Shown here in pieces: positions 33,221 through 45,265 of a stretch of 64,000 nucleotides of DNA. Position numbers and translations under genes: made by a program. Positions within the stretch are counted from its first letter, which is position 1; each line of letters opens with the position of its first letter. The stretch comes from Begonia masoniana (lineage: Eukaryota > Streptophyta > Magnoliopsida > Cucurbitales > Begoniaceae): the NCBI GenBank assembly GCA_022432975.1, contig CM039502.1, forward strand, positions 9,839,151-9,903,150. The letters run 5' to 3'. Below the pieces are notes generated by a model that saw only the letters and a program-made list of their open reading frames with translations, did no database searches and had not been told where the DNA came from.

Positions 33221-34002
33221 AACAACACTTCTGGTGGCCGAACATGAAGAGAGAAGTCGCTAAGTGCGTGGAAACCTGTTTAGTTTGTCAACAGGTAAAG
33301 GCAGAACACCAGAGGCCGGCCGGAACATTACAGCTACTGCCGATTCCGGAGTGGAAATGGAAGCAGATCTCCCTGGATTTTATTGTGGGGCTTCCAAGGA
33401 TGACGAAAGGGTATGACGGCATCTGGGTGATTGTGGACCGATTGACAAAGTTGGCTCACTTCTTATCTGTGAAGATGACATCTTCTATAGATCAGCTCGC
33501 CGAGCTTTATGTACAGGAGATTGTTAGACTGCATAGAGTACCAGTTTCGATTGTCTCATATCGAGATCCGAGGTTTACATCGAAGTTCTGGAAGAGTCTA
33601 CACAAAGCTATGGGAACTCAGCTAAATTTCAGCATGGCCTTTCATCCTCAGACTGATGGTCAGACAAAGAGGACGAATCAGATTATGGAGGATATGCTCA
33701 GAGCTTGTGTGTTGGAATTTCAGGGATCGTGGAGCAAGTATTTGCCACTGATCGAGTTCTGTTACAACAATAGCTTCCAGGCTACCATCGGTATAGCTCC
33801 GTATGAGGCATTGTATGGTCAAAAGTGTAGATCTCCGTTATATTGGGACGAGGTTGGCGAAGCTAGTATTGTTGGTCCCGAGATTCTACAGCAAACGGCA
33901 GAGAAGATTGCCATTATCAGACAGCGTATGGCCGACAGAAGAGCTATGCTGACACTCGACGGAGAGAGTTGGAGTTCGAAGAAGGTGACAAGGTTTATTT
34001 GA
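33205..34002 (+). pseudogene. pol: Integrase core of element B, catalytic residues lost
   Basis: Shifted frame with C-x2-C (TCLVCQQVK) and the DDE core. The first Asp is kept (SLDFIVGLP). The second is replaced: SYRDPRF where C has SDRDPRF. The catalytic Glu is Lys: TDGQTKRTNQ where C has [10 protein letters not shown]. The integrase is therefore dead by two independent changes. The frame ends at 34002 after a second frameshift. Confidence 0.88.
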
Positions 34003-34399
34003 AGATTTCTCCGTTCAAGGGAGTTATGGATTCGGAAGAAAGGGCAAGCTAAGCCCTCGATATGTGGGGCCCCTCCCTATTTTGAAGAAGATCGGGAAGA
34101 TGGCGTATCGACTGCAGCTTTCGGCTTCAATGGAAGGTATCCACGATGTATTTCACATGCCTATGCTTCGAAAGTGTTTGCGCGATCCATCGCATATCGT
34201 GGAGGCAAGAGAGATCGAGGTACAACCTACCTTGACTTATGTGGAGAAGCCAGTACGTAGTTTGGAGTGTTCCATCAAGGTATTGCACAACAAAAAGATT
34301 CCGCTAGTTAAAATCTTATGGCGGAACCACGACATGGAAGAGGCTACCTGGGAGCGACAGCAGGATATGATGTCTAAATATCCTGAGTTGTTTGTGTAA
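34003..34399 (+). pseudogene. pol: Integrase C-terminus and chromodomain-like tail of element B
   Basis: Open from 34064 (MGPLPILKKIGKMAYRLQL) and ending KILWRNHDMEEATWE...PELFV, colinear with the C-terminus of element C. This tail is the chromodomain-like targeting module of Tekay elements. The first part (34003-34060) is out of frame with the integrase core. Confidence 0.85.
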
Positions 34400-35466
34400 T
34401 CAAATTTTGAGGACAGAATTTTAAATAAGGTTGATGGAATGTAACACCCGGTACTTTACGGGATTTTTGTAATTATATATGTATAATGACATTTTTGTAA
34501 ATATGTCAAGTTGGTCTGTTTCACGAAAAGAAAGCGTTATTAGAATCCTAATTATTAATATGGATTTTAGGAAAATTTCAAGAATTTTAGGAGTTGTAAC
34601 ACTAAATTACGATAATTACGTTTCTCGTAATATAATGGATGTTTTAATAAAAATAGCAAACGAGGTCTGATTTGTGAACGGACAGTTTTACTAAAGCCCT
34701 GATAATAAGTTGGAGTTGTTGGTGAAATAAGAAAAGTTGGAGAAACAGAATCGTTAGTTAATTAACGAAACAAAGGACGAAACAAATAGAAAATCAAAGG
34801 AAGAGCAAAAAGGTAATTTGTCAGGCCAAATTTATTAAATACATAAACTTCTTCTTCTTCCTCCAGAACACTTCACGTTTCTTTGCTCTCTCTCTCTCTC
34901 GACGATTCCTCTCTCCCTCACGCAGTTTCCTTCTCCGACAACGATTTCTCCTCTAGTCGACTTCCGTTCTTCGCGATTTCTTCCTCAAACGACATTCTAG
35001 GTAAGGTTCTACGCTTTTGGAAAGTTTATTTGTAATTTTGGGTCGTTTAACGATTAGGGTTTCGTTTAGGGTTTTGTGAAAAACGTGATTTAGGGTTTGA
35101 AATTGATAGGTTTACTTTATTTATGAGTATAATGGACGTATTGATGGTTATTGGACGAAGTTAGTAGAATTATTGATGAATATTAGAGTTTTGGTTGGAT
35201 TGGAAAACTTAAAAACTCCATTAATGGAGGTTGGGAGTTTATGAGCACGAATTGCTCGACAAAATGCCTCAATGAGCTAAATTAGAGTTTTAGGAAATTT
35301 CTTTAGGTAAGGGTTGTTAATTTGGACGTTTAATGGCTTAAACTCGTTTTAACGACAAATGTTGTGAATTTGCCTTAGGTGAACAACGCTCGTGGACGGA
35401 GGTAGAATTGCAACGGACGCGAGGTAAGTTCTTGTGACTTACTATAGTCGATTGGCCTACACCGTA

Positions 35467-37825
35467 TGTAATGACCCCTAACCGTACCCGTATTTTTCCG
35501 TATTATTATTTTTTTTCTTATGAATGTATCGTTTAAGCGGAAATTTAAATCGTTAAGATCGTTCAGAGAATTGAAAACCATTTAAAATCATTAATAGGAA
35601 CTTAATAAAACAATTTATAAAAATTAAGTTTTAACATTTTTCTGCAATCACGATCGATCGTGGTCATATCACGATCGATCGTGATCAGCTAAAAATAAAA
35701 AGGAAATTTAAACATTTTTCCTGCAATCACGATCGATCGTGGTCATATCACGATCGATCGTGGTCACGCTGAACTGATCCCGATCGATCGTGGTGGTGTG
35801 CCCGATCGATTGGGCTGCCTCTGGAATTTCAGCAAGAAATTTTCTCAGATCACGATCGATTGTGGTCGAATCACGATCGATCGTGATAGGCCTTTTTCCA
35901 CTTTTCTGCAGATCACGATCGATCGTGGTCAAATCACGATCGATCGTGATTTCCTTCATACACATACTACACTAAAAAAAAACACACCTCACAATTCCCT
36001 TTTCTACCTCATACATTCATCACTTCTTTCAACACTTTTCACAACAATACAATCACTCTACTCCCCGTATACAATCCCCATTATACCAATCGTCCAAAAA
36101 CCGACTTAAAACACATTTAAAATATAACAGAGTTTCTTAAAAACAAACCGCGTGGTTCCGTTTAAAAGTTTAACGTTTCCTCCTGTTTGAAAATAATCAA
36201 TACATTACAAAATCCTTTTAATTTCCAAAACACGACATATAATCTATCCAACCCAAAACATCCTAAAGTATTTAACTATACATATCTCCTATATTCTATC
36301 TATTAATTCCCAAAATGTTTACCTACGTCCCCACGGGTCAAAATCACGCTCCGACTGTCAGCGCACTCCCACGGGCCACCCTCCCTCAACATGCTCATAC
36401 ATCAGGCGGAGGGACGTCTTCCTCACCTGTCTCAATATCACCTACACCATAGAATTAAACACGTGAGCTAGAGGCTCAGTAAATCTAAGTGAATGCAAAT
36501 GTATGCTATGCTATGCTCTTTTAAACCATGCGTTCTTTTCATTTCTTTTCATTTCTTTCTTTAGGTTTCTATGGGTCACCCGGGGCTTCACTCTCGCTAG
36601 ATAGGAGCGGCACATCCTGCGATTGGATAGCCCCTCGGATCTAACTGGGGGGAAAGCATGCTTCATTCGACAGCCATGCCTGAACCACCGCACCCGGCGT
36701 GACTATCTCTGCATTCCTTTACGTTCTTTGTTTAACTTTTTCCATGTAAAAATACTTTGAAATTTATTTTGCATGCGTGCTTAGAAAACAATGCATGAAC
36801 ATGCTCGATGCTATAACAATAACAAAACAATGACAATAAAGCATTAATCATCAACAAATACTAAACATTCTATAACATAAGGTGACCTAACTACCCGTCC
36901 TAATCACCCAAACGCACATATCTCCAAATCTCCTCAATCGACTCAATTCATACGGTGTAGGCCAAGACGGCCAAACAAGTCACAGAGACTTACCTTGCAT
37001 CCGTCGTATACCGAGCTTCGTCCACAAATGCTTGTTCACCTATAACATTTCACAATATACTTATTAAATCGAGTCTAAAATCGTCAAACACAAAAATCAC
37101 TAACTCCTAACTAAAGAAAGAATCTCCTAAACTCTATTTTAGTTCGTTGAGGCATTCCGTCGAACAATTCGCGCTCGACATTTCAAAAACCCCATTAATG
37201 GAGGTTTTTAAGCTTCAAGTTAACCAATGCTTCAATACACCTCAACAAATCGATGAACTAAGCTCCAATAATAACCAATACGTCTATTAGAGGCATAACC
37301 AAGCTCAACCTATAAATTCCAAACATCGATTTACGTTTTCAACGAAAACCCTAATCGTTTTAAACCCTAGAAATCGATATTTAGCGTTCCAAAAGTTTAG
37401 AACCTTACCTAGAGAGCGAAGACGATGATGAAACGTGAAGGCTCAAGTCACCGGAGGAGGAGAATCGTCGCCGGAAATGAAGGATCGCCGTTGAGAGGAG
37501 AGCGTCGCGTGAAGGAGAGGGAAAGGAAATGGATTTTGCGTTAGAGTGTTGGAGAGGAAATGAAGAATTTGTAATATTTAATAAAACTTGGTTTGGCAAT
37601 TACCAAATTGCCCTTCCATTTGATTTTCAATTTATTTCTCCAATTGTCTCTTTATTTAACCAATGATTCGTTTTTCTCGAATTTCTCGTATTTCACCATA
37701 AATTTCAATTTATTATTACGGCTTCGTTAAAACTTTCCGTTCGAATAACGGACTTAATTTGACGTATTTACAAAATGGCCGTTTATATTGGAATAAAATT
37801 AAATCCCGTAAAGCCGGGTGTTACA
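35467..37825 (-). mobile_element. Solo LTR B' (2359 bp) inside element B right LTR
   Basis: TGTAATGACCCC...GGGTGTTACA with perfect CCGTA duplication (35462-35466, 37826-37830). Read on the minus strand it is a diverged cousin of the family-B LTR: TTTACTGAGCCTCTAGCTCA, donor at 36993 (AAGGTAAGTC), acceptor at 36442 (552 bp), and the CCTCCATTAATGGGG palindrome variant near 37195. It therefore inserted into a relative of itself, inside the host LTR's intron-like segment. A palindrome array is at 35645-35955. Confidence 0.92.
35645..35955. repeat. Array of about ten GATCGATC palindromes in solo LTR B'
   Basis: CACGATCGATCGTG (or one-base variants such as CCCGATCGATTGGG) occurs about ten times in 310 bp at irregular 20-60 bp spacing, with TGGTC/TGATC arms and short spacers. 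Each copy is close to self-complementary over 14 bp. Confidence 0.92.
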
Positions 37826-39343
37826 CCGTACGTCGAAGTTTTGTCGATGAACATTGGTGATTCGTTTGTTTAAATACTTTGGTTGGGTAGTTAGGATTAG
37901 TTTTTTTATAGGTTATGCTTTTATTGTCTCGATGGTATGTACGATGTATGTTTACTTTCAGCACGTAATTGTTCATGCATCATGGCTTTCAATTATGCAT
38001 AGAAAATGAATTTCCGTACTACGTTTTCATGAAAAGAGATGTGGCCCGAAAGGGGGCTATTGATCTATTGTGAAGGCCGAGAGGGGCTTGTCACAATACC
38101 ATATCGCCTAAAACGAAATGAATCTACGTAATCTGTTATCTGGTCATGCGAGGTGGGGCTCAGGCACGGCTGTAGACGGATGTGTGCGTGTACCCCCCCC
38201 CCCCCAAATCGCTAGGTAGAAAGGGTTGTCCGACCGCCGGATGTGCCCACTCCATCTAGTGGGCTGAGATCTCGATGACATTTTGTCTGCGACGTAATGA
38301 TAAGAAAATGTTGCATGATTTCCGAACCTCATATGCACAGCATGCATCTGCATTTACGAAACTTGCTGAGCCTTTAGCTCATTGTTGTCTGTATGGTTTA
38401 GGTGATCTTGATACAGGTGAGGACGAGATCCCTCCACCCGAGGAATGATCAGTTTAAGAAAGATGGCCCGTAGAAGTATGCTGGGCAGTCGGTGCGCTTT
38501 TGACCCGTGGAGACGTAAGTAAATGTACCGATGTTTTGAACAGATAGAAACGTAAGAAAGTTGTATAGATAGAACATTTTAGGATGTTGGTATCTGGATA
38601 GTGGATAGGTTATGTTTTGATGTTTTGGAAACCTATTTTATAAACTACTTTTGGAAAGTCTTTTATTGGAACTGTTTAGTGATTTTAAACAGGAGGAATT
38701 GTTTAGATTTTAAATGGATCCACGCAGTTCGTTTTATGAAAGTTTACTATGTTTTTTTTAACATGTTCTAGGATATGTTTTGGGTTGTTTATTTGGTGGT
38801 TGACGAAATGCAAAATGAGTGAAGTTGTGAATGATTTTATGTTGAATTGCTTAGGGTGTATGTGATGTTGGAGTTAAAGTGGAAGAGAAAAAAGGGAGTG
38901 TAATGTATGTTATATGCAGGGGAAGTAAGAAAGAAAGAAAGAGGGGTGCAAGTTCTCTGGAATTCGGATTCTAGAGAACTTGGCGATCGATCGCAGGGAA
39001 GGGCGATCGATCGCCATCTGTGATTGCCACTCTCTGGATAAATCCAAAGAGTGTGCCGATTGATCGCCCCCTATTTTGTTGGTGCCGATCGATCGGCTAC
39101 CATGCAGTCGATCGATCGTCCCTTTCATTTGCCGCCCTATGACGATTTAGCCCTCCAACGATTGCTTCTCTGTTTTATGGTTTTAATTTAATTTGTTTTC
39201 TTTAGTTTTCTTTACTTTAAATACGTTTTATTAAAAGGTTTTCAAATGGTTTTCCGCTTAAACGTTAAACTCAAAGTTTATAAGGATAAAAAAAAAATTA
39301 ATACGGGAAAATTAGGAATATTGTTAAGGTACGCCACATATTT

Positions 39344-40897
39344 AGCGTGTTTTCTATTTATCTTTCATTGGCTTTTTATGTATTTAAGAGCTTGATGATC
39401 GGTGTGAATAATAAAATCCTTCGAGAGTAGATAATGTTGTCAAACCTCAAGGGCTCGATTGACGACTAGAAACTCTTTATCATACGAAAAGTAGCTTAAA
39501 GTAGCCCCCTTGAGCTTCTCATTAAAATAGGCGAGTGACTTGCCCTCTTGCATAAGCAATGCTCCAATTCCTATTCCGGAAGCATCACATTCTACTTCAA
39601 AAACCTTGTTGAAATCGGGTAGTAGAAGGATAAGGGCGTGAAAAAGATTCTCTTTGATTAACTCAAAGCTTTGTTGACAAGCTTGAGTCCAACGAAATTC
39701 CACTCCCTTCTTGGTGCAATCAGTTAAAGGGAACAAAATCGAGATAAAGTTCTTAATAAATTTTTGATAAAATGAAGTTAAACCATGAAAGCTTCTTACC
39801 TCCGAAATTCTTTTTGGGGTTGGCCAATCCCTTATAGCTTCAATTATAGATTCATCCACTTCCATGCCTTCCTTGGTAATGATGAAACTGAGAAAATAAA
39901 TCCTCTTTTGCACAAAAGACCACTTCTTGAGATTTCCATATAATTTGATATCTCTAAGAGTATCAAATAAAACTTTAAGATGATCCAAATGTGAGTTGAG
40001 ATTCACGCTATACACCAAAATGTCATCAAAATAGACCACTATGAATTTTCTCAAGAAATCTTTAAGAACGAAATTTGTAAGTCTCATAAATGTACTAGGG
40101 GCATTAGAAAGGCCAAAATGCATCACTAACTATTCATAGAGGCTATACTTAGTTTTGAAGGCCGTTTTCCACTCATTTTCTTCTTTCATCCGAATTTGAT
40201 GGTAGTCACTTTTCAAATCTACCTTGGAGAAGATTGAAACCCCATTAAGTTCATCCAACATGTCTTCAAGTCTAGGAATGAGAAACCTATACTTGATGGC
40301 AATTTGATTGATGGCCCGACTATCAACACACATCCTCATAGTCTCATCCTTCTTTGAAACTAATAGTGTAGGAACTGCACAAGGGCTCATGAATTCTCAA
40401 ATGTAACCCTTCTCAAGCAACTCTTGAACTTGCTTGTGTAGTTTCTTTGCCTCTTTTGGGTTCGTTCTATATGAGGGCCGATTTGGTAGCACCACTCCCA
40501 GTTGTAAGTCAATTTGGTGCTCAATACCCCTAAAAGGTGGTAATCCTTGAGGTAACTCTTCTGGAAACACGTCTTGGTATTGGTTCAAGAGTGCCTGAAC
40601 CTCCCTTGGAATTTCTCTAAAGTCTTCCACCCTTTCTCGAAACATCAACAAGATAATAGATCCTCCATCTAGAAGGGATTTCCTCAACTCTTTTCTTGAC
40701 ATGAAAAAAATGGACTTCGACCTTCCTTCCTTTCTTAGCTCCTCATCCAAAGCCACTTGCTCTGGTTTGAATGACGCTAATTTGATTGTCTTTTCTCCAA
40801 ACTTAAATAAGTAGTAGTTGTAGTATCCATCATGGGACACATTCCGATAATATTGCCAAGGCCTTTCCAACAAAATGTGACTAACACTCATTGGCAC
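39344..40897 (-). pseudogene. pol: RT-RNase H of element G (chromovirus gypsy, non-Tekay)
   Basis: One minus-strand frame with stops near 40394 and 40128. Order: IKLASFKPEQVALDEEL linker, DVFPEELPQGLPP, PSYRTNPKEAKKL (about 40440-40500), [39 protein letters not shown], catalytic YFDDILVYS (about 40000-40030), FEVECDASGIGIGALLMQEG of RNase H, and DHQALKYIK. Stops fall where tryptophan (YE-stop-LVM) and probably arginine are expected. The YFDD box and the protease type differ from C and B, so G is another chromovirus lineage. It is interrupted by B at 39344. Confidence 0.88.
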
Positions 40898-41590
40898 TAC
40901 GTCACAAAGAACCTTGTCCTTGTATCCCCCGATTGTGAAGTTAATGTATACTTGCTTGGAGACCTTAATGTCCTCTCGATCATTTAGCCACCTAACCTTG
41001 TAAGGGTTCAGATGTAGGGTTGTCTCTATCCCAATTTCTGCACAAGGTTTTGGGATGCAACATTAGTGGCAACTCCCCCTATCTATTATGAGAGAACACA
41101 CTTTGTCCTTGATTAAACAACGACTATAAAAAATATTCTCTCTTTGACAATCCCCATCATTTGCTTGTGACATGAGAACTCTCCAGATGACCATCAAGAG
41201 TGTCCCCTCTTGTACATGGAACACCTCCTCTTAAGATTTTAGGTCTTTACTAGAACCTTCCTCTTGCTTATCTTCAATAACTATCTCACCAGTGCTTTCT
41301 CTAAGAACCATAACCCTTCTATTATGACATTGAGAAGAAATGTGTCCCAATACAAGACACTTAAAGCACTTGATCTCCCTTGATCTTGGCCGAGTGGTAA
41401 CTTCCACCAATTTCTTGTCTTCTATTCCCGTTGTAGGCCAACTCTTTGTAAAAGACTTCTTATCATCCAACTTAGGTGGTGGTTTGTAGGAACTCTCTAT
41501 TTTTTAAGGAAACCGATTACCAACCCCTTTTCCTTTTCCCTTCACTTGCCTTTCAACCTTCAAAGCAAGTTAGACAATGACATCTATTGG
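40898..41590 (-). pseudogene. gag-pol: Protease and zinc knuckle region of element G
   Basis: Minus strand: ALKVERQVKGKGKG (41500-41590), zinc knuckle CFKCLVLGHISSQC followed by NRRVMV (about 41310-41380), an acidic stretch EIVIEDKQEEGSSKD, then the protease CSLIIDRGSC (about 41070-41110; relatives have DGGSC) with frameshifts, and YKVRWLNDREDIKVSKQV. It parallels element I 62852-63720. Not translatable through. Confidence 0.8.
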
Positions 41591-43058
41591 TGACACGGTG
41601 ACCCTTAGAAAAGGGTCCGTATATAACCCACAAAATGTATAGAAGATGTGCTCAGTGTGTGGTTTGTGCTATGACCAAATATAAGGTAAGAAAAATGATA
41701 AATAATGCAAGAAGATGAAGTGAGGGTGTGTGTAATGGTGAATGGCCGAGAATGAGTAGGGAAATGGTATATGAAATGCAATGAAAACGAGAAAATAGAG
41801 GTGTGAAATGTGTGTGGAAAAGTGAAGAAATGGAGATGAAGATGAAGGGAATAAAATGCAATAAAATAAATGTGAGTTGTGTGGGAGTGTATGGCCGAAA
41901 ATAAAGAGGTGAATGTGTGTGAAAAGTGATGACAAGTAGTAGATGGAAATACCTTTGGCGGGTTCAAAGAGCTATCCTACGTTAGGCTCTTTGAACAAAT
42001 GATTCTCCAGTAGAAAAATCGACCACCTAGGGCCTAGGTTTCCTTCCTCAACTCCGACTCCCAATGGAGAAGGCGAGGAAAAAGTTAAGAGCTAACCTAG
42101 CAACCCAAGCTAGGCTAGCAATGGAGGGCTACTCCACTTGGCTCAAGGAACCAAGGAAAAACCAAAGGAAATAGAGCTTTGGTAGGGAAATAGGTGTTGT
42201 ATAAATTTGGCAAAAAGTATTTTACACAAACCAATGCAATGCTTAAATAGGCAACCTAAGGTGAATTGGGTTTGGAGGAAAAATTGTGGCATTTGATTAG
42301 AAGAAAATCGAATGGCAAAGAGATGGGAAGCTGAGGCATGCATGAGCAGCCTATCCGCGCGCGCCAGCTGGACTCGGCAACGCGCCATCGCCAGCACTCG
42401 GGTAGGTGCAATCCATCTGCCCGCGCGTGCCATGTCACCCATCCTCGCCAGCTGCCTGCGCCTCTTGCCAGCTTGCCCGCGCCTGTTGCCTTCTGCCTGC
42501 GCGCGTGCCAAGTGTACAACTTGGATGAAGGCCGAGCCAAAAAATGCATCAAGGGCCAAAAATTGTCCAAGTCTTGACTCTATGTTGTCACCGACTCATG
42601 TAACTGCAAAATTATACCTTTAGATGTGGACTCTTTCTTGGACCAAGTCTTCATTTGGGCTTGATTTTGTTGAGGCTTTTCCTTGAGGATTGATTTTGAG
42701 TTGAATTTCTTCAACCCAAATCCACCATCATACATCTAATCCTAACCACACAATCTAATGCATGCAATACAATTATAAAGTCATACAATAAAGGTGAATG
42801 TATGCCAAATAAGTTTGAAATTAAAATTACACATTTAATGGCCCGGGAAGACAAATTCCCATAGGGCTGCTAGAATGCTCCATGTGTATGCTCCAATGAA
42901 TGACATGACAAGGCTTCTCCACATCTTCCGAGGTCGGTTCCCAAGTGAAGTCCATGATGGGATCAAAACCTGCAAAAAGAGACAATTCATTAGAACATTG
43001 AGTGATTAAATTTTGTACCCGAGTTTGTGATCTTGTGACGGGCCTCCGAGGCATGTCA
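41591..43058 (-). mobile_element. Solo LTR M (superfamily 2) inside gag of element G
   Basis: Plus strand TGACACGG...GGCATGTCA with perfect ATTGG duplication (41586-41590, 43059-43063); 1468 bp. It splits the element G gag between EISDVWRPI and the ALKVERQ part. Minus-strand landmarks: TGACATGCC start, acceptor-like TTTTTGCAG near 42970, palindrome GGGAAGACAAATTCCC at 42845-42860. The first codons of the LTR read MPRRPVTRSQTR on the minus strand, like the C-terminal (V)TRS motif of chromovirus polyproteins. A GC-rich stretch at 42330-42520 gives spurious open frames. Confidence 0.9.
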
Positions 43059-43063
43059 ATTGG

Positions 43064-43750
43064 TCTCCAAACATCACTAATCTCTTTATTCAAACCCCTT
43101 ATGAACCTTGCAATCACTTGCTCCTCAGGTTCTTCCAATTCACTCCTAATCTTGAGAATTTCAAACTCGGTTTGGTATTCCTTAACCGATTGTGAACCTT
43201 GCTTCAAATATTGCATTTGTAAAAACAACTCTTGCTTTGCTTGTAGTGGCTTGGCACGAATCTCTTTCTCATCAAAGACTTCATAACCCTCTAAGTCACA
43301 ATAGCATCATCATTCTCACGCCTCCTTTGGACCTTCAAATTGTCCCACTATAAACTAGCATATCCGGTCAATTCTATAGACACTAGTTGTAATTTCACCT
43401 TCTCGGAATAGTTGTATTAGTTAAATACCTTCTCTACTTTATCCACTCAATACAAGAATATATCACCATTACATAAACCATTAAAAGAGGGAATGGATAC
43501 CTTCACATGCTTCAATTCCTCATTAGGGTCGTACCTAGCATGCGGATTATCAAACTCATTCTCGGATTCTTTCTCTTATTCGGTCACATTTTGATTAAAT
43601 CTCTTCCTAGGATTTATGTGTCTTCTCCTAGGCAAAGGGGTTTGAGGGACCCTCATATGCTGGTTCTTCATCTCTAACATCCATTAACTAATGTTCTCAA
43701 GCTTGTGGTTCAATTTATATAGTTTTACTTGAAAACTAGATTCTTCCTAT
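43064..43750 (-). pseudogene. gag: Gag of element G, N-terminal two thirds
   Basis: Minus strand: VSIPSFNGLCNGD...YWVDKVEKVF, YSEKVKLQLV, GYASL-stop-WDNLKVQRRRE (W lost to stop), RVMKSLMRKRFVP, then YLKQGSQSVKEYQTEFEIL, EPEEQVIARFIRGLNKEISDVWRPI up to the solo LTR M. This is the standard gypsy gag of the same type as J's gag (50918-51718). It probably starts near 43690 with a basic PRRRHINPRKR segment. Confidence 0.82.
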
Positions 43751-43879
43751 TTCGGGTTTGTTGCTAATGGAGATTGAGCGTTCAGCTCTTGATTTTATTG
43801 GTTATTAGCTCACTTTTTGTTATCATTTTAATGAACCAAAATACACCAAAAACACAATAAAAATAGCAATGCAAGAGCA

Positions 43880-43893
43880 GAGCTATTATACCA
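43880..43893 (-). other. Primer binding site of element G
   Basis: Minus strand TGGTATAATAGCTC, a decayed TGGTATCAGAGC, two bases from the LTR-like end at 43896. Confidence 0.65.
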
Positions 43894-43895
43894 AA

Positions 43896-44690
43896 TGATG
43901 TGCTTCAATTTAATGGATGAACACAAACACTAGTTCTCTCAGCTGGACAACAAATTTGACTGAGAAACCCAAGGTTCCAACGTGCATAAAATCTTCGATT
44001 TAAGTCTAAATAATCTAAAACTTTAACACAAACTCACCATGGATGTGATGAGACTACCCTCTAAATTTCAGATGTTAACTCATTGTGGTTGAAAAGGTAT
44101 GAATGAATGACTGCTTGCTGGTCTGAGGAGGTAACAAAACAGCACCTCTTGGGTTTGGCACCTTTATGGAAGAAGGGATCTCCAACTAGCTTGGATGAGA
44201 GTTGAATACAACCTTGCTGATGATTCTCCATGCCATGAAAGGGAGGAGGAAGGTTGCAAAAAAAAGTATAACTACTTTGGCTCTCACAAAATGGAAACAC
44301 AAGAACACACTCAATGCTTCTCGGATGTAACTCACCGAGGAACACAGTTTGGAAGCTTCAAAGAGCTGAAAGTAATCTGCTGTGTTTTCATTCCAAAAAA
44401 TGGCTGAAGGGAGGCTAAAAGATGGTATAAATATCATGCCTCTTTCTTATGATTTAGGGTTTGCAGACTACTAAGAAGAAGAACTAAAAGAGGAAGGGTA
44501 CTCTGCCACATGGCTAGCCGAGTACACCTTTGTCTTGTCATTTTTGGCAAACCTCCTCTCTCTCTTCAAGGGTCACTATCATGTTGTCCCTCTTCTTTCA
44601 AAATGCATCCATATTCGATTCAACACATGTTCAGCAAGTCCATTCTACATAATCACCACAAAATACTTAAGTTTTAAAGAATAATTTAAA
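43896..44690 (-). repeat. Element G 5' LTR, truncated by copia relic K
   Basis: Starts TGATGTGCTTC next to the primer site. 44090-44260 is homologous to 56800-56960 in LTR N (AACTAGCT...GGGAGGAGGAAGG). The U3 end with the superfamily palindrome is missing, cut near 44690. No gene. Confidence 0.7.
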
Positions 44691-45265
44691 AGTATGCTCG
44701 GGTTACACTATTTGTCACAAGGAAGAAAAATTCCTCATTCGTTTCTTTGTGTGGTCGAGGAGTACTTCCATGATAGTAAGTGGAAACGTTTCTTTATGTC
44801 TAGGGTGCTTGGCTCCATCCTCATGTCTTCAAAGGATGCTTCTCCTATAAAAAAAGCACACTCGTTAGTTAATGGATCGATCATGGCCAAGGATTTGGCT
44901 CATGATCGCGTGATGACTCCACTTGGCACATCAGTCCTTTTCTCAACAAGTGGAATTAGAGCAAGGTTGTTTTGGTGGTTATTCTTGTGTTTGTCAAATG
45001 GAGGAGTATAATAACAGTAGCAGTACAATGATTACGCTCACGGCTACCAATTACTCAATTCGGAAGTCGCGAATGGAAGATTTATTATGTTGTTTGGATT
45101 ATAAAGACACACTTTTGGGAGATGAGGGCAAACCAAACGAGATGTTTGAAAAAGATTGAAGACGTGACCATTATCTGCGATGATATTAGTGTTAACCTCA
45201 CATGTCAGGATCCTCATTAGGTAAGTTATTATGATGTTTCATATTACGTTATTGCTCGACGCAAT
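44691..45265 (+). pseudogene. gag: Copia relic K: leader and gag remnant
   Basis: 45030-45159 reads ITLTATNYSIRKSRMEDLL, the start of a Ty1/copia gag, and stops soon after; most of gag and its zinc knuckle are deleted. 44691-45000 is open in one frame but matches nothing I recognise. No 5' LTR precedes it, so the element is 5'-truncated. Confidence 0.7.

Larger units (their letters stand above)
24741..39338 (+). mobile_element. Element B: decayed Tekay-like gypsy element
   Basis: TGTAACACCC...GACGCCACA and TACGCCACA LTR ends, perfect TATTT target duplication (24736-24740, 39339-39343), inserted in the pol of element G. Left LTR 24741-29841 holds solo LTR F; right LTR 34440-39338 holds solo LTR B'. 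Without these inserts the LTRs are about 2.45 and 2.53 kb. Gag-pol is broken by stops, frameshifts and loss of catalytic residues, so B is older than C and cannot move by itself. Confidence 0.92.
34440..39338 (+). repeat. Element B right (3') LTR, split by solo LTR B'
   Basis: Starts TGTAACACCCGG after a degenerate purine tract (34427-34439). Donor AGGTAAGT at 35424; acceptor changed to GGTTTAG/GTGA at 38401; TTGCTGAGCCTTTAGCTCA near 38364. Palindrome CTCCATTAATGGAG near 35215. A run of 13 C at about 38193-38205 is unique to this copy. GATC palindromes at 38980-39120. Confidence 0.9.

Noticed and set aside
41605..41967. His/Phe/Ser-rich overlapping minus-strand frames
   Set aside because: Low-complexity LTR sequence (solo LTR M); three overlapping frames with the same bias.
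42143..42623. Overlapping open frames in a GC-rich stretch
   Set aside because: Inside solo LTR M, all frames open because of base composition; no family likeness.
44694..45011. 105-residue open frame upstream of copia gag as a host gene
   Set aside because: Not recognisable, overlaps the leader of the copia relic, and is followed by copia gag in another frame.
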